DNA of 42,945 nucleotides. Origin: Saksenaea vasiformis B4078. Lineage: Eukaryota; Mucoromycota; Mucoromycetes; Mucorales; Saksenaeaceae. The notes under the pieces were generated by a model. That model saw only the letters and a list, made by a program, of their open reading frames with translations, was not told the origin of the DNA and did no database searches. A program made the translations under genes and the position numbers. Below, one piece after another: positions 1-10,941 of this stretch. The stretch is taken from contig JNDT01002154.1 of the NCBI GenBank assembly GCA_000697055.1, forward strand, positions 1-42,945, read 5' to 3'. Each line of letters opens with the position of its first letter. Positions within the stretch are counted from its first letter, which is position 1.

Positions 1-263
1 TTATTTACTAATTATATATTTTTTAAATTTTTATATCTAATAGTTTGTAACTAGTTTTATCAATTTACTCTTATATAAATATAAAATCTTTAGTTGTTAT
101 TATATTATATTAGTTTAAGTTTGACTGACTTTTACTACATTATACAGTCACATCGTGACTTGGTTTGACATTTATATATTTATTACCTTTACATCTATAT
201 ACTGTTAAAATTTCATAAAGTTTACTTTTTTAGATCAGGAGATATATGCATTTAAAGTTAATA
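1..263. other. AT-rich flank with no recognisable gene
   Basis: This stretch is strongly AT-rich with many TATA/TTAT runs and no convincing open frame. It lies beyond the point where the E1 gag pseudogene loses similarity, so it may be old decayed retroelement or intergenic DNA. Nothing further can be supported. Confidence 0.5.
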
Positions 264-1589
264 TTATAAATATTCTAATATTTTAGGGTGAGTACATATA
301 TTGGATGTAATCCGAAATTCCTTACAGTGGTGACCTTTGAACCAAGGCTTTTTACAGTAGGAGCATGGCTTATTGGTAGACTGTGTGGTACTCATATTGT
401 TACCCTTATTGCTACCATTACCATAGGATCTGTCATAGACAGTCCTTTCATGCATACGTACCTTTAACGAATCACTGGCCTTAGGACGTACCGAATGGGT
501 GGTTGAGTTATCATCGTCATCCAAGGGTCTCTTGTTATCCGAGGTCATTGCGAGGACCATGTCGCATACCCTGTCCAAGTCTTTTGGAACCATGGCACCA
601 AATTGGGAGGCAACGACAAAGCAAGCACGTTCATAGAAATGAGGTAACAGAGAGGAGATAAAGGCAACAACCAGATTTTCGTTTTCTTCACAATCCGATT
701 CTAGTCTCTGTGTTTGGAAACGATCGATATAGGCAGGCAGAGATTCACCACGTCTTTGGACCATTCAGAAAGTTTGAGCAAGAGAGCGATACCGATGGAT
801 GGGAGTGTCGAATTTATGTAAAAGGATTGTTTCTGCTTCAGACCAAGACAGATGTCGGCGAGCTAGTTTTGACTCAAACCATACTTTTTGACTATCATTA
901 AGACAGATCTTGAGTAAGCATTCCCAATGCTCGTCGTACTCCATTCCATAAGCATCCAATTGAGAAGTAAATGCTCTAATGAATGAGCGGGCTGAATCAT
1001 GGACATCCTTGCGCATATTCCACTTATTGCCACCAGAAAGTTGAAGAGCAGGCAATTCTCATGGAACTGTCGAGTGTAAATTCATACCCATGGGTTTTAC
1101 CACGGAGTTAGCATAAGAAACCTCAGAATTGGCAGAGCTGTTATGGCCAAAACTTTCATGGGAAGTAGCGACACCAGCTGATACATGAAATTCTTTACAT
1201 TGAGGATACTTCTTTACACATAGAAGCGAAAATTTTGAGACACGTTCTTCAGCTAGGTTGAACTCATGAAGCAGGCGATCACATGTCTCCATAGCTTCGC
1301 TCAAATCCACAGCATTGTTATATAAACGTTCTTTCTCATTTGCAAACTCTTTTAATTTCGTCAGCGTATGGAGGGCACTACGGACAGGATCTGTGTGTTT
1401 TGACGTGAGAGCACCATGGACCACAGAATCAGTTTCGCTAGGGTTCGATCTGGTTTCACCAGGCGAGGACACGACAGATGGATGGTTGTTTTCAATGGAT
1501 GGATGTTGATCCATATCCACATCTTGATCAATGGGAGAAACATGGGGATTGTTCAAATCCGAAACAGGGTCTTGATTTTGTATTGTCAT
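264..1589 (-). pseudogene. gag: E1 Ty3/gypsy gag, broken by two in-frame stops and 3' truncated
   Basis: Gag is the structural protein that packages retrotransposon RNA. One minus-strand frame starts at ATG 1589 and runs to about 264, interrupted by TGA at 1059-1061 and again at 765-767; the three open pieces share the same frame. The N-terminal piece (176 aa) is polar. The middle piece carries a retrotransposon-gag core (W/E/L-rich, WFESKLAR, KFDTPIHRY) matching the gag cores of E4, E5 and E6 here. The last piece ends in a zinc knuckle, CSYCKKPWFKGHHC (C-x2-C-x7-H-x-C). Similarity stops just after the knuckle, so protease and the rest of pol are missing. Both stops may be CGA/TGG to TGA changes (inference from the paralogs). 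Sure that it is gag; the exact left boundary is uncertain. Confidence 0.85.
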
Positions 1590-1622
1590 CTTGACAGGGG
1601 TTTCATCTTCACCATAAAAAAA

Positions 1623-1770
1623 TGTAGTATTTGGAGATGATGATCAATAAAAGACAATATACACTGAGAACAATGATAGCACGGTGAGACTCCTGTTTAT
1701 TTCGGGATAGAAGTAAAAAAAGAGGATTATTACTACTTTTCCGCTACTGTTGTAAATAAAATAAAATTCT
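1623..1770 (-). repeat. E1 5' LTR, 3'-terminal fragment, with T7 tract at the LTR/leader junction
   Basis: Read on the minus strand, the sequence just upstream of the E1 gag ends in ..ATACTACA, followed by seven T (1622-1616) and a short leader to ATG 1589. This matches the junctions of E4, E5 and E6, where LTRs end in ACA and are followed by T7-T8. The LTR interior contains GAGTCTC, also seen in the E5 and 18155-18685 LTRs. The outer part of the LTR is missing; E2 similarity begins near 1776. The right boundary is approximate. Confidence 0.55.
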
Positions 1771-1775
1771 TCTTA

Positions 1776-4700
1776 ATGGAGCTTATGTCTCAGAAACAAG
1801 TCCAATCAAGAGATACAGTTTATAGTGACTATATTCTCTTAACTACGGTGAAATACCACAGATCCCATGGCAAACGCCACTACCACTACCAGGATGACTC
1901 CCACAAGTACAAAAAAATGAAGTACCACCAGGGGAACTGCCCATTGCACCCCAAGGGGTCTCACAGCAAACAAGATTGTAACGTCTAGAAGGCCATGAAA
2001 AAGGAGGCGACTACTGAACAAACAGAATACACAAAGCAGCCGAATCTATGCAGATACTGCAAGAACGCAGAATATAAACCAGGCCATACATGTCCCAAGT
2101 ACTGGAAATCCAAAAAGGAGAAGGCCACTGCTAATCGGTCTGCATGGATCATTACTATGGATGATCCTGATACTATGCTCCCAATTAATATGGAGAAACT
2201 GGATATACAAATGCAAGGTAAACACCTTCAAACGTCTAAAAATAACATTCATACTGATTCACTTACTGTACCTATTTGGATACAGAATAGGAAACAGTTG
2301 GGCCTGGTAGACACCAGAGCAAACAAGTTGTTCATCAGCCTGGCGTTAGTACAGGAATTAGACTTAGTGCTGGATAAAAATAATAAACAGACAATTTATT
2401 TGGCATCCATGGAAAACACTGTAAAAAGTTTTGGCACAGCTGATTTGCAAATAGTTTATAGGGATAAAAGCTACCAACACAACTTTATTGTCATGAATCT
2501 TTCTTTGGGTACACACATCACCATTGGTTTAGATCTTATGCCCAAACTAGGCATTGCCATTACAGGCTTAACAGCTTCCTGGGATGAGGATACTGACAGT
2601 GGACGTATCAATGATGTTCCCAATGATATTCCCAAACCAAATGATTTACCAGCAGGTTCTGCAATGGAAAGACAAAAATTCTTCCAAACCATCCAACCTG
2701 AATTGAATGCCAATAAAAGCATCCCCAATACATCGTTTTGCATGGTACCTGAATCTGTAATTTATATTGACACGCCTGAAGGTGTAACTTCATATTGCCA
2801 ACAGTATCCACTGCCAATTGTATGTGAACCAAAAATACAAGAATCGATCAATACATGATTAAAAGATGGCACCATTGAACTGGCTCCTATTGATACTACA
2901 TGGAATAGTCCTCTTACTTTGGCATCTAAAAAAGACATGTTTGGTAATTACACTGACTGTCATCCATGCTTGGATCTACGCCACATAAACAAGCTTCTTA
3001 AAGATGATCGCTATCCATTGCCTTTGATCAGTGATATTTTTCATAAGCTTGGAGGTTCCACAGTATTCACCCCTCTTGATCTCAAAATGGCTTTTCATCG
3101 CTTTGAAATTTATGCACCTGACCATCCAAAAATGGCTTTCACCTTTAAAGGGACACAATATATGTTTTGAGGTTGTCCGTTTGGTCTCAAACCAATATCC
3201 TCCAAATTCCAGCGAGTGATGAATATCATTTTCTATGATTATGCATTCATAACCACATTTGTTGATGACATTATCATCCATTCAACCAATCTTGAAGAAC
3301 ATGCAAAGCATGTCCAAACAGTCATTCACAAACTCACAAGCGTGAACTTGATTCTTAATTCTAAGAAGTGTTATTTCGCACAGAAGTCTGTGTATCTTCT
3401 TGGTTTCTGCATATCAGCTCAGGGGATCTCTTTAGATCTGCATAAAGTCAGCAACATTCAAGACTGGCCGCTACCTCGTACAGGTACTGATATTCAATGT
3501 TTCCTCAGCATTATCAATTATTTTTGTGAACACATTCCCAAGGTGTCCATGATGACAGCCCCACTTGACTGGCTGCACAATGAAGGTACACTTGAAAGTG
3601 TTTGGACGAAGGAGCACGTCACAGATTTTAACAACTTAAAATAAGTTTTGCTCAAGCTACCAATATTGTGCTACTCTAACTTAAAATATCCATTCAGTGT
3701 CGCCACAGATGCTTCCAACATGGGCATTGATGCAGTACTTTATCAAGTCATTAATGGCAAAACGAGGCACATTGCATTCATAGCCCGTGCACTGTCAAAA
3801 GGTGAAAGAAATTATTCCATGACTAAATGAGAGTTACTAGCTGTCATCTTTACTCTCAACAAATTTCACAAGTACTTATGGGGTAACAAATTCACCCTTT
3901 ACACTGATTACAAGGCTTTAACTTATCTACATACTCAAAAAGTGGCAAATGCCATGATGATCAATTGGCTTGATACTCTTTTACAGTATGATTTTGACAT
4001 TATGCACCTTCCAGGACTTGCTAATATTTTGCCTGATCAGTTATCATGCTTATTTGCCCCAGCAAACATGCTGGAAGGAAGTAATACTCCTGCAAAGCTT
4101 AGTGCAACTGCGAAAGTAATACTCAATCGAGTGGCAGTCATAGAAAATCAAGATATGCTTACACCTCCAGAAGCTGACAGAGAAGGACTTCTCATGGAAG
4201 CACACGTTTTCAGACATTTTGGCACTGATGCCATCGTCAATTCCTTGTGCAATGATGGAGTATCTTGGCCTAATATGCATTGCAATGCTGTTCACACAGT
4301 ACAACAATGCACAGAGTGCCAAAAGCATAACATCTCCCAGAAGGGTTATTACCCTCTTCACCCTATACATGCCTATCTCTCAGGTGACCATTGGGCAATT
4401 GACCTCACTGGTCCTTTCTCAACCACACATACAGGTAACAACTATCTGTTGGTCATGGTTGATATCTGCACACGTTTCTGTGTTCTCCATGCTATACCTG
4501 ACAAATCTCAAGACACAGTAGTAAGCACTGTAATTAACATCTTTTGTGATTTTGGATTTCTTCATTATTTATAATCTGACAATGGCAAAGAGTTTGTCAA
4601 CTCGCTGATGAAACAACTGGCTACTGCATCTAGTTTTGAATACTGACTTGCCACACCTTATCACCCAAGAGCGAATGGCGTTGCCAAACGTTGGATATAG

Positions 4701-5430
4701 ACTTCAGTAAATGCATTACAAAAATGCATTAAAGATACAACCCGAGACTGGGACCTTTATGTGTCAAGTATACAACTAGCATTAAATGCAAAAGTAACAA
4801 AATGTACAGGCTCATCATCTTATATTCTCATGTTTGCAAGAGCAATAAATAGATTTAAAAATTATACAAATGATCCAACAACACTGCCTATGACAAACAA
4901 AGAACTTTTGCAGCGCATAGATGACATGACTAATGTCATTTTTCCTGCTATTGCAGAAAGAGCTCAGATACTTACTGATGTACAAAAAGGTAAATTCGAT
5001 AACAAATATAAGATGGTGCAATTCTTGCCACAAAGCCAAGTTATGATTCAAGAAAAACAGCATGGTAAACTAGAATCCACATATCATGGTCCATATACTA
5101 TTGTCAGAGAAACACGAGGAGGATCTTACATCCTGATGGATGAACAAGGACTTTTACTATCCCGTGACTATCCACTGTCAGCACTCAAACTCATATCTCA
5201 TGATGAGATTGTCTCCCTAAGTGACGTCCAAGAAAAAGGCAAAGACTTCTACATCATCGAAGCTATTGTTGGACACAAAGAAATAGCTAAGGAAAATTAT
5301 ATTTATTGAGTACGTTGGGAGAGCTATTGAAGAATCAAAGACGATTTTAAGAAAAGAATATGAGACGAAAGAAGTCAGCGAGACTGAGATGAAGATTTTT
5401 ATTATTCAAAGAGTCTTCTTTTATATGTTT
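1776..5430 (+). pseudogene. gag-pol: E2 Ty3/gypsy chromovirus gag-pol, heavily decayed
   Basis: This encoded the E2 polyprotein; the start of gag is lost. In order: a first knuckle CPLHPKGSHSKQDC (C-x2-H-x4-H-x4-C, ~1945-1980); a second knuckle CRYCKNAEYKPGHTC (~2045-2090); a protease whose DTGA site reads DTRA (~2310); reverse transcriptase with SSKFQRVM and FVDD (~2950-3300); RNase H starting ATDAS (~3700); integrase with a C-x2-C zinc half (~4310), D at WAIDLTGP (~4390) and SDNGKEF (~4577); and a degraded chromodomain (VRWESY, ~5310). In-frame stops fall at 1986, 2856, 3168, 3642, 3828, 4572, ~4644, ~4698 and 5308. Alignment with E4-E6 explains several as TGG to TGA, CGA to TGA and CAA to TAA. 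Protease and integrase could not be active. The family assignment is firm; the left edge is approximate. Confidence 0.88.
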
Positions 5431-5984
5431 CTAAAATATGATCGGGACATTGATAGTGAGACATCTTGTAAACCAGTAATGACGAGAGTAAAAGTTTTCA
5501 TTCAACTGAGTCCAAAGATACCAATGGTGCAATCACAAAAGTGATCTACAATTGGTAGTGAAAATAGACAATGATGGCCCTGGACAGTCGGTAACAAAAA
5601 TCAGGAACTAGATTTAGATTACCGCAGGTCCGCAATGAAGAAGAAAAACTCGTGTGACAATGAAAATTTTACAAGTTCATCTGGCGATAACTGAAACATT
5701 ATGAAAAGGATGTCGAAATATGACAGCTATGATGAAAGTGATGATATTTGGCAAGCACCTGAATCTTTCAGTACCCTGACAACAATTATGGATTATTGGG
5801 ATAGACTTGATAGCATACCAACAAGCAAGATAATTAGTCAAAAAAGCACAACATGAAATACACAATCCCACAAGCATTTGACCTTGCATCAGAATTCTAC
5901 ACAGCAAAGTAAACACTCTAAACATTAACTCTATCCAAGCACTTTAACATAGTTTACAGTTATATCTAACCTGGAAGGGGATAA
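5431..5984 (+). other. E2 3' noncoding region with polypurine tract
   Basis: No coding potential is seen after the degraded chromodomain. The last bases before the LTR, about 5972-5984, form a purine-rich tract (GGAAGGGGATAA), the expected primer for plus-strand DNA synthesis. The segment from about 5811 onward recurs at 42621-42795 with only scattered changes, which confirms that it belongs to the element. Confidence 0.7.
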
Positions 5985-6376
5985 TGTAATATATGGAGTA
6001 TTTGCTATCATGTCTTCTGCACAAAATTACTATGCACAGCTGTATGCAGCTGTGCAGAGATTATCATATTTTAATTTTACTTTGACATGGAGATCTGCAT
6101 GCATGAATATGCAGTCATGGTAATCAGAGCAGAAGGACAATCATATCTATCATTACTCTAAATGAACATGACATTTAATCTATCTTAATGAAAGCTCTTA
6201 TTCAACATGCACTGCTGATTACTGTTATTTTTATTATTGTAGAAGAGCCAGTAAAAAGATATATAAGCTGGGTCGATTAATATACAATAAAGAATATAAC
6301 ACAAGTCTCAAAGGATTTATCTGTCTGATTCTTTTTATTGATTTTCTTCTATAAACCTTTCAATTTCTATATCACA
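5985..6376 (+). repeat. E2 3' LTR (392 bp)
   Basis: The LTR begins TGTAATATA directly after the polypurine tract and ends TATATCACA, so its ends form an 8/9 inverted repeat. It contains a perfect inverted repeat at 6034-6055 (GCACAGCTG, 4-base loop), a TATA-like stretch near 6258 and AATAAA near 6286. Its first 150 bases recur at 42796-42945. No matching 5' LTR is present upstream, so the target duplication cannot be checked. Confidence 0.8.
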
Positions 6377-6593
6377 CTCTAAATATAAAATTTAAAAACA
6401 TTTGAATCATTTCGTAAGTCAATATATTTAACTTGTTACTTTAATACTCTACTTTATATTAATATTATATAATTATCTAATCTTTTTCAAAACTTTAAAA
6501 ACCTACTAAAAGATCCAAGATAACCTCTATAAGCATCATTTTCGTGTAAACGGGTAGCCAGCAATATCTCCATGCAACGTATCAAAATATATA

Positions 6594-6664
6594 GCGCGGA
6601 TGGTTAAGTGGTATAATCTTCGCCTGCCACGCGAAGGGCCCGGGTTCGATTCCCGGTTCGCGCA
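6594..6664 (+). tRNA. tRNA-Gly (anticodon GCC)
   Basis: A 71-nt sequence folds as a complete tRNA without an intron. The acceptor stem pairs GCGCGGA with TTCGCGC and has discriminator A. The anticodon stem TTCGC/GCGAA holds loop CTGCCAC, giving anticodon GCC, and the T arm is CCGGG-TTCGATT-CCCGG. The internal promoter boxes A (TGGTTAAGTGG) and B (GGTTCGATTCC) are intact. A TTTT run follows at once. It lies between two retrotransposon LTRs, 217 bp after the E2 LTR and 27 bp before the E3 LTR. Confidence 0.96.
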
Positions 6665-6667
6665 AAA

Positions 6668-6671
6668 TTTT
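6668..6671 (+). terminator. Pol III terminator of the tRNA-Gly gene
   Basis: Four T on the sense strand begin four bases after the tRNA 3' end, the usual minimal RNA polymerase III stop signal. Confidence 0.7.
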
Positions 6672-6691
6672 GTTAATTTGTGTCCTACTTT

Positions 6692-6955
6692 TGTTGTCAT
6701 TTTCGTAAAGTCGATTCACAGCTACTGTTTTGGATCAATATCTAATCAAGCCGAAATAGAATAAAGAGACAGAGAATAAAACGAAAGTGTGTGAGAATTC
6801 GATGATGTTTATTGCCTAAAACTAAGTGAAGTATTTATACTAATGATATCTTCTATTCTATTCTATTCTGTTCTATGAAGTGGAAGATGTGAGAAGTATC
6901 TAAGAACTTCTTGGAAACATTTTGGTAAAATGTTTTGATGACTTCAGGTCTGACA
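6692..6955 (-). repeat. E3 3' LTR (about 264 bp)
   Basis: On the minus strand the LTR begins TGTCAGACC, directly after a G-rich polypurine tract (plus-strand 6956-6972, ATACCCCCTCTCAAG). Its far end reads ..ATGACAACA, like the ACAACA ends of E4-E6. It contains a TATA box (minus AGTATAAATAC, ~6830) and AATAAA, plus a short ATTCT repeat (~6853-6876). The inner boundary is firm; the outer boundary at 6692 is inferred from the shared terminal motif. No 5' partner LTR is present. Confidence 0.65.
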
Positions 6956-7085
6956 ATACCCCCTCTCAAGAATCTTGGTCATCCTCGAGCAAGGTAGATA
7001 ACAGGTAGGCAGTATCTGAGAATTGTAGTTTGGAATGCATGGCAGTGCGAGTAGCAGTAGGGTCATACCAGGAGCATTGTGGGTC

Positions 7086-7876
7086 TTAGTTGTCCTTGAT
7101 ATGTATGGGGCGAAGGTGATCAGTATGTACCCAAGAGGCATAAGGTTTACTGGTCATATCAGCCAACTTGTAGATATCAGTATCATGGTTGCACTCGAGA
7201 ATTTTGTAAGGCCCTTTCCAGTTATATTCGAGGCCAAGCTTATTTTCATGTTGCATGAAGGCATGGTCACCAACGTTATAGACTTGTCACTTGGTGTGGA
7301 AGTCCCATCATACCTTATCCTTGTTACAGTTGGCATTGAATTTGTCCTTGGCAATGTCGCGAGCTTGACAAAGTTGGCAAATGGATGGAATACAGCTGTT
7401 GACAATTTCCTGTTCATTCATAGCCAGTGGCCTTGTCACAAAAGGAGGAAGATAATCACCAGGCAGCACGGGATCTTGACCATAAACCAAATAAAAAGGA
7501 CTAACACCAGAGGTTCAATGTTTGCAAATTCAGGCAGCCAACAGGGCAGTGTCAATGTATTCATCCCAACAGTTTATTTCACCATGCACGTACTTGCGTA
7601 GCATCTGTTTGAGAATATCATTCATTCATTCACACTTCCCATTAGAATGTGGGTGAAATGCCAAAGTGAGGTTGTGCTTCAAGTGAAGGCGGCCAAGGTA
7701 AGAGTGGAGAACTTTAGACATGAAGTTCGTTCCATAGTTGGTGTTGTGTCTGAGATATAATCTATCACTGTGTCAATATAATAGACATGATCTCCAATCA
7801 TATAAATACAGCCATAGCTAGTAATTAGTTTCTGGTCGACTTTTTTACTGAAATAAACAACACCCTTCAGTCTCAC
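7086..7876 (-). pseudogene. E3 integrase, C-terminal half, broken
   Basis: Minus-strand translation gives the end of a Ty3/gypsy integrase core with a catalytic-glutamate-like motif (PHSNGKCE, ~7645), then YLVYGQDPVLPGDYLPP and the C-terminal GPY/F-type domain (GLEYNWKGPYKILE), ending at TAA 7086-7088. Several in-frame stops interrupt it. It lacks the chromodomain seen in E5, so E3 belongs to a different gypsy lineage. Gag, protease, RT and the first integrase half are missing; the element ends abruptly near 7880 against E4, which lies in the opposite orientation. Confidence 0.8.
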
Positions 7877-7880
7877 TGTA

Positions 7881-8012
7881 CTTATCAGTTCCAGTCATGA
7901 CACAACATTTTTTTACAGTGAATACTACAACACACTCGATCACAAAAAAATCAAAAAACAAACCTTTATATTTTCATTTAAAAACAACAACAACAACAAC
8001 AACTTAACAACA
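7881..8012 (+). other. E4 5' LTR remnant, T7 junction and CAA-rich leader
   Basis: Only the end of the E4 5' LTR survives (ending GACACAACA at 7907). It is followed by seven T (7908-7914) at the position of a primer-binding site. The remaining leader is A/C-rich and ends in an uninterrupted run of CAA repeats (~7983-8002) just before the gag ATG at 8013. Such CAA repeats are unstructured and are known to favour translation in other leaders; that role here is inference. Confidence 0.55.
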
Positions 8013-9245
8013 ATGTCTGCTATGAATGATAACATCAATCAGCAACCCGACATCACCATGGGTGAAAACGGAATGGAGCTCAACTTGAGCAGTCTTTTGA
8101 TCCAATCGCAGCCTCAGGAACAACTCTCTGCTACCAGTTCCATTACCTCATCTGGTGTAGTAAGCCCCAAAGGTAAAGCTTTGGCTGTGTACCATGCATT
8201 GCAATCGCAAGCCTCTGCTTGTGAGAATGAGTATCAGGACTTTGTCCTAAATCGTGCTGGGTCTGAGGAAAGAACCAGGACTCTCAATGCCCTACAAGAG
8301 GCCAAGGCAGAAGTGGAAGCTTACTGCCAAGTTTGTAAGGTCAGCCACCTGAACTGTACTGAGTTTTTTACTTGGAAGGAGTTGGCTGCCAAGCAAGTGG
8401 CCATCAATAACAGGACCCAATCAGTGGATGGACCTTCTCCTTCAGAGGGCCACTATATTCCTTGCGATCTTCCTGTACTTCAAATTGTGGGAACACCATG
8501 CTGGCATAATGGTAAAATTGTGCACATCTCTGCTGAAATGTTTTTGAGAGCATTTGAAAAAGAGCTGCACGCTTGTAACTTGCCTGTGGAAGAACATTGG
8601 AAACGTCTTCTCCCTAAGTCTTTTGATGATGCTCAAATGATCTGGTTTGACAATGAAATGAGAAATTCGCCCTCAATCAGATGGCTCGAAATGTGCACCA
8701 AAATTGTGGATAAGTTTGACACGCCTGAGCAGAAACTTCACAGTATGGAGACCATTATCTGCATGCGCCAAAAAAGGGGAGAGCTACTTCAAACATATGT
8801 CTGGCGCTTCTACCAAAGAAGCATTGAAACTGGCTTGAATCAATACCACGTTCCAATGATAGTCACTTTACTTTCATTGCTTGTACATAAGGATGAGGCG
8901 TTCAACTTGGTCTCGACTAAGTTTGGACCCAAATTTACAGAACAGTCGTTGGATGACATGTGCAAATACGTCACTGGTTTGCACTTTCAAAGTTCTGATT
9001 CTGAGAAGCGTTCCCGTGAGGATGAGGGCAATAGTACCCATCTACATCACAAAAAGCAGTTCCACAGCAATAAGCCATTTGTGAGTGGTGTAAACCAATC
9101 CAGACACAATCCAGCTAATATTCAAAAAGCACAATAAAAGAAAAACGTATGCACATTCTGTGGCAAACCGTGGGCGCATGGCCACACCTGTCAAGAATAC
9201 CAGGACCACAAAGCCAAACAATATGGCCAAGCCAAGGTCAACCAG
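8013..9245 (+). pseudogene. gag: E4 gag, interrupted by one in-frame TAA before the zinc knuckle
   Basis: ATG 8013 opens a 374-codon frame to TAA 9135-9137. It has a polar, Q/S-rich N-terminus and a gag core with WFDNEMR and KFDTPEQK motifs, parallel to E1, E5 and E6. In the same frame straight after the stop lies the knuckle CTFCGKPWAHGHTC (C-x2-C-x7-H-x-C), so the stop lies inside gag rather than at its natural end. A single CAA to TAA change would explain it. The frame then runs on into the protease region without a shift. The start is supported by the adjacent CAA-rich leader. Confidence 0.85.
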
Positions 9246-10366
9246 TTGGCACACTGTGTCGTAAACAACATGGACCTCAATGATGCCTTGCCTTGTAAGT
9301 TATCTCGTAATGGTCAAATTGACACAAAAGAAAACGAGTTGACACAAACACTGATTCACGTCACTATAGAGGGTCAATGGGTAAAAGTACTGTTAGATGG
9401 AGGTGCAAATTTCTCAGCTCTCGACGTCAACTTTTGTAAAATAAATAACATAAAATATGAAATGCAATCAGGCATGATTCAACTCGCTGATGCACAATCA
9501 AAAATACGACGTGTAGGAACAACTGTCGATACTGATGTATGGTATGATGGTAAACATCTAAAGTGCTCCTTTGAAGTCATGGAATTATTTAACGGCATAC
9601 CAGCCAGCATTGGTACTGACCTAATGCCTTTATTCAGAATTGGTTATGTGGGTTTAACCAGTACATGAAAAGATTCGTTGGAAGAAGACAAAGAAGAAAA
9701 GGTTGATGATGCCCCTGAACTGAACAATTCACCTGCAGGAACAGAAGCTGAGCAAGCCACTTTCCTGAAACACATCGCTCCTAGTTTGGAAGCAAATACG
9801 AAAATTCCCAAAGACTCATTTTGCACTGTTCCAGAAGCTGTTGTTACCATCCCAATACCAGATGACATCGTATGTCACTGCCATCAATATGACATTCCAT
9901 ACAAAGCAAAAGAAATCATAAAAAATACTATTGAGCAATGGAAAGCTGAAGGTACCATTATTGAAGTGCCAGCACATGCTGATAACTGGTGGAATAGCCC
10001 TCTCACCATTGCTCCAAAGAAAGATGAACATGGAAAGTATACTAGCATTCATTCATGTTTAGATCCACGATTGATCAATCAATATTTTAAAGATGATCGT
10101 TATCGTATTCCTCTCGTGCATGATATTTATGATCAACTAGCTGGAGCCAATGTGTTCAGCACTCTTGATCTTACAAGCGCATTTACACGTTTTCCAATCC
10201 ATCCAGATGATCAATACAAAACTGCCTTTACTTCAGTAGATGGTACCCGTTATATGTTTTGTAGTTGTCCATTTGGCTTGAAGCCAATATCCTCAAAATT
10301 TCAATGCATCATGGATATCTTATTTCGAGACCTGGCATTTGTCACTACCTTTGTAGATGACATTAT
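9246..10366 (+). pseudogene. pol: E4 protease-reverse transcriptase, truncated by E5
   Basis: In frame with gag, this continues into a retropepsin domain whose active site reads LLDGGA where DTGA is expected, so protease function is doubtful. A TGA at 9666-9668 stands where E6 has tryptophan (..LVSTW), giving a likely TGG to TGA change. Reverse transcriptase follows with the SSKFQ motif and the catalytic TTFVDD (~10350), and coding sequence ends a few residues later at the E5 LTR (10367). RNase H, integrase and the 3' LTR are absent. Sequence is otherwise well preserved. Confidence 0.87.
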
Positions 10367-10718
10367 TGTTGTATCCAAATTCAAGTATGGGCGACGTAAA
10401 GTAAGCGAGACTCAAAAAAGGATTGTTTTATTAAAATGATCATTGTACTGTTTAAATAATTTATGGTACTTGCGGGTAGCAGCGGAACAGAGGAGTTTAG
10501 AGATATCTTTAGATGATTCTTTACTAGATCAGGATCGTTATGTTTATCCTGGTTAATTGTATATTCTGTATCCGCTGGTATCTCAGCAACAGATAGATAG
10601 GAATAAGACATGTCTAGAACCGCGTTCTAATAAAGTAATTACCTTCAGTACCTTTTTGTCTTACTCAAGCATAGTGTTCTAATTACTGTGTAGTAATGTA
10701 ACTATGTCAGATATGACA
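10367..10718 (-). repeat. E5 3' LTR
   Basis: In element sense it starts TGTCATATCTGACATAG (plus end 10718) and finishes GGATACAACA (10367). It is the same length as the 5' LTR at 15447-15798 and almost identical over most of its length; small differences cluster near the U5 end (around 10384-10400). The inner side is bordered by the G-rich polypurine tract. Confidence 0.88.
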
Positions 10719-10941
10719 TTACCCCCCGCCAGCTTGAAGCAAGCGTGAAAAAAGAGATGAAAGAAAGTATGCATGAATAAAAGCATTGCGAAATGATGCT
10801 GTGGCGCGTTGATAAAAAACCTGCCGAAAAAACCCAGTGGGAAAAAAAGTGTAGAGGAAAAAGACTTGCCTACATGCATTTGCTACGTTTTGTAACAGAA
10901 GGTCCAATTTGTTTGGAGGATGTGCGTTTGCCATCGCCTGA

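Noticed and set aside
7035..7601. 188-codon plus-strand ORF
   Set aside because: It is the antisense of the E3 integrase C-terminus, whose minus-strand translation is clearly conserved.
7981..8012. CRISPR-like or satellite repeat (CAA run)
   Set aside because: Simple trinucleotide repeat without spacers; better seen as an element leader.
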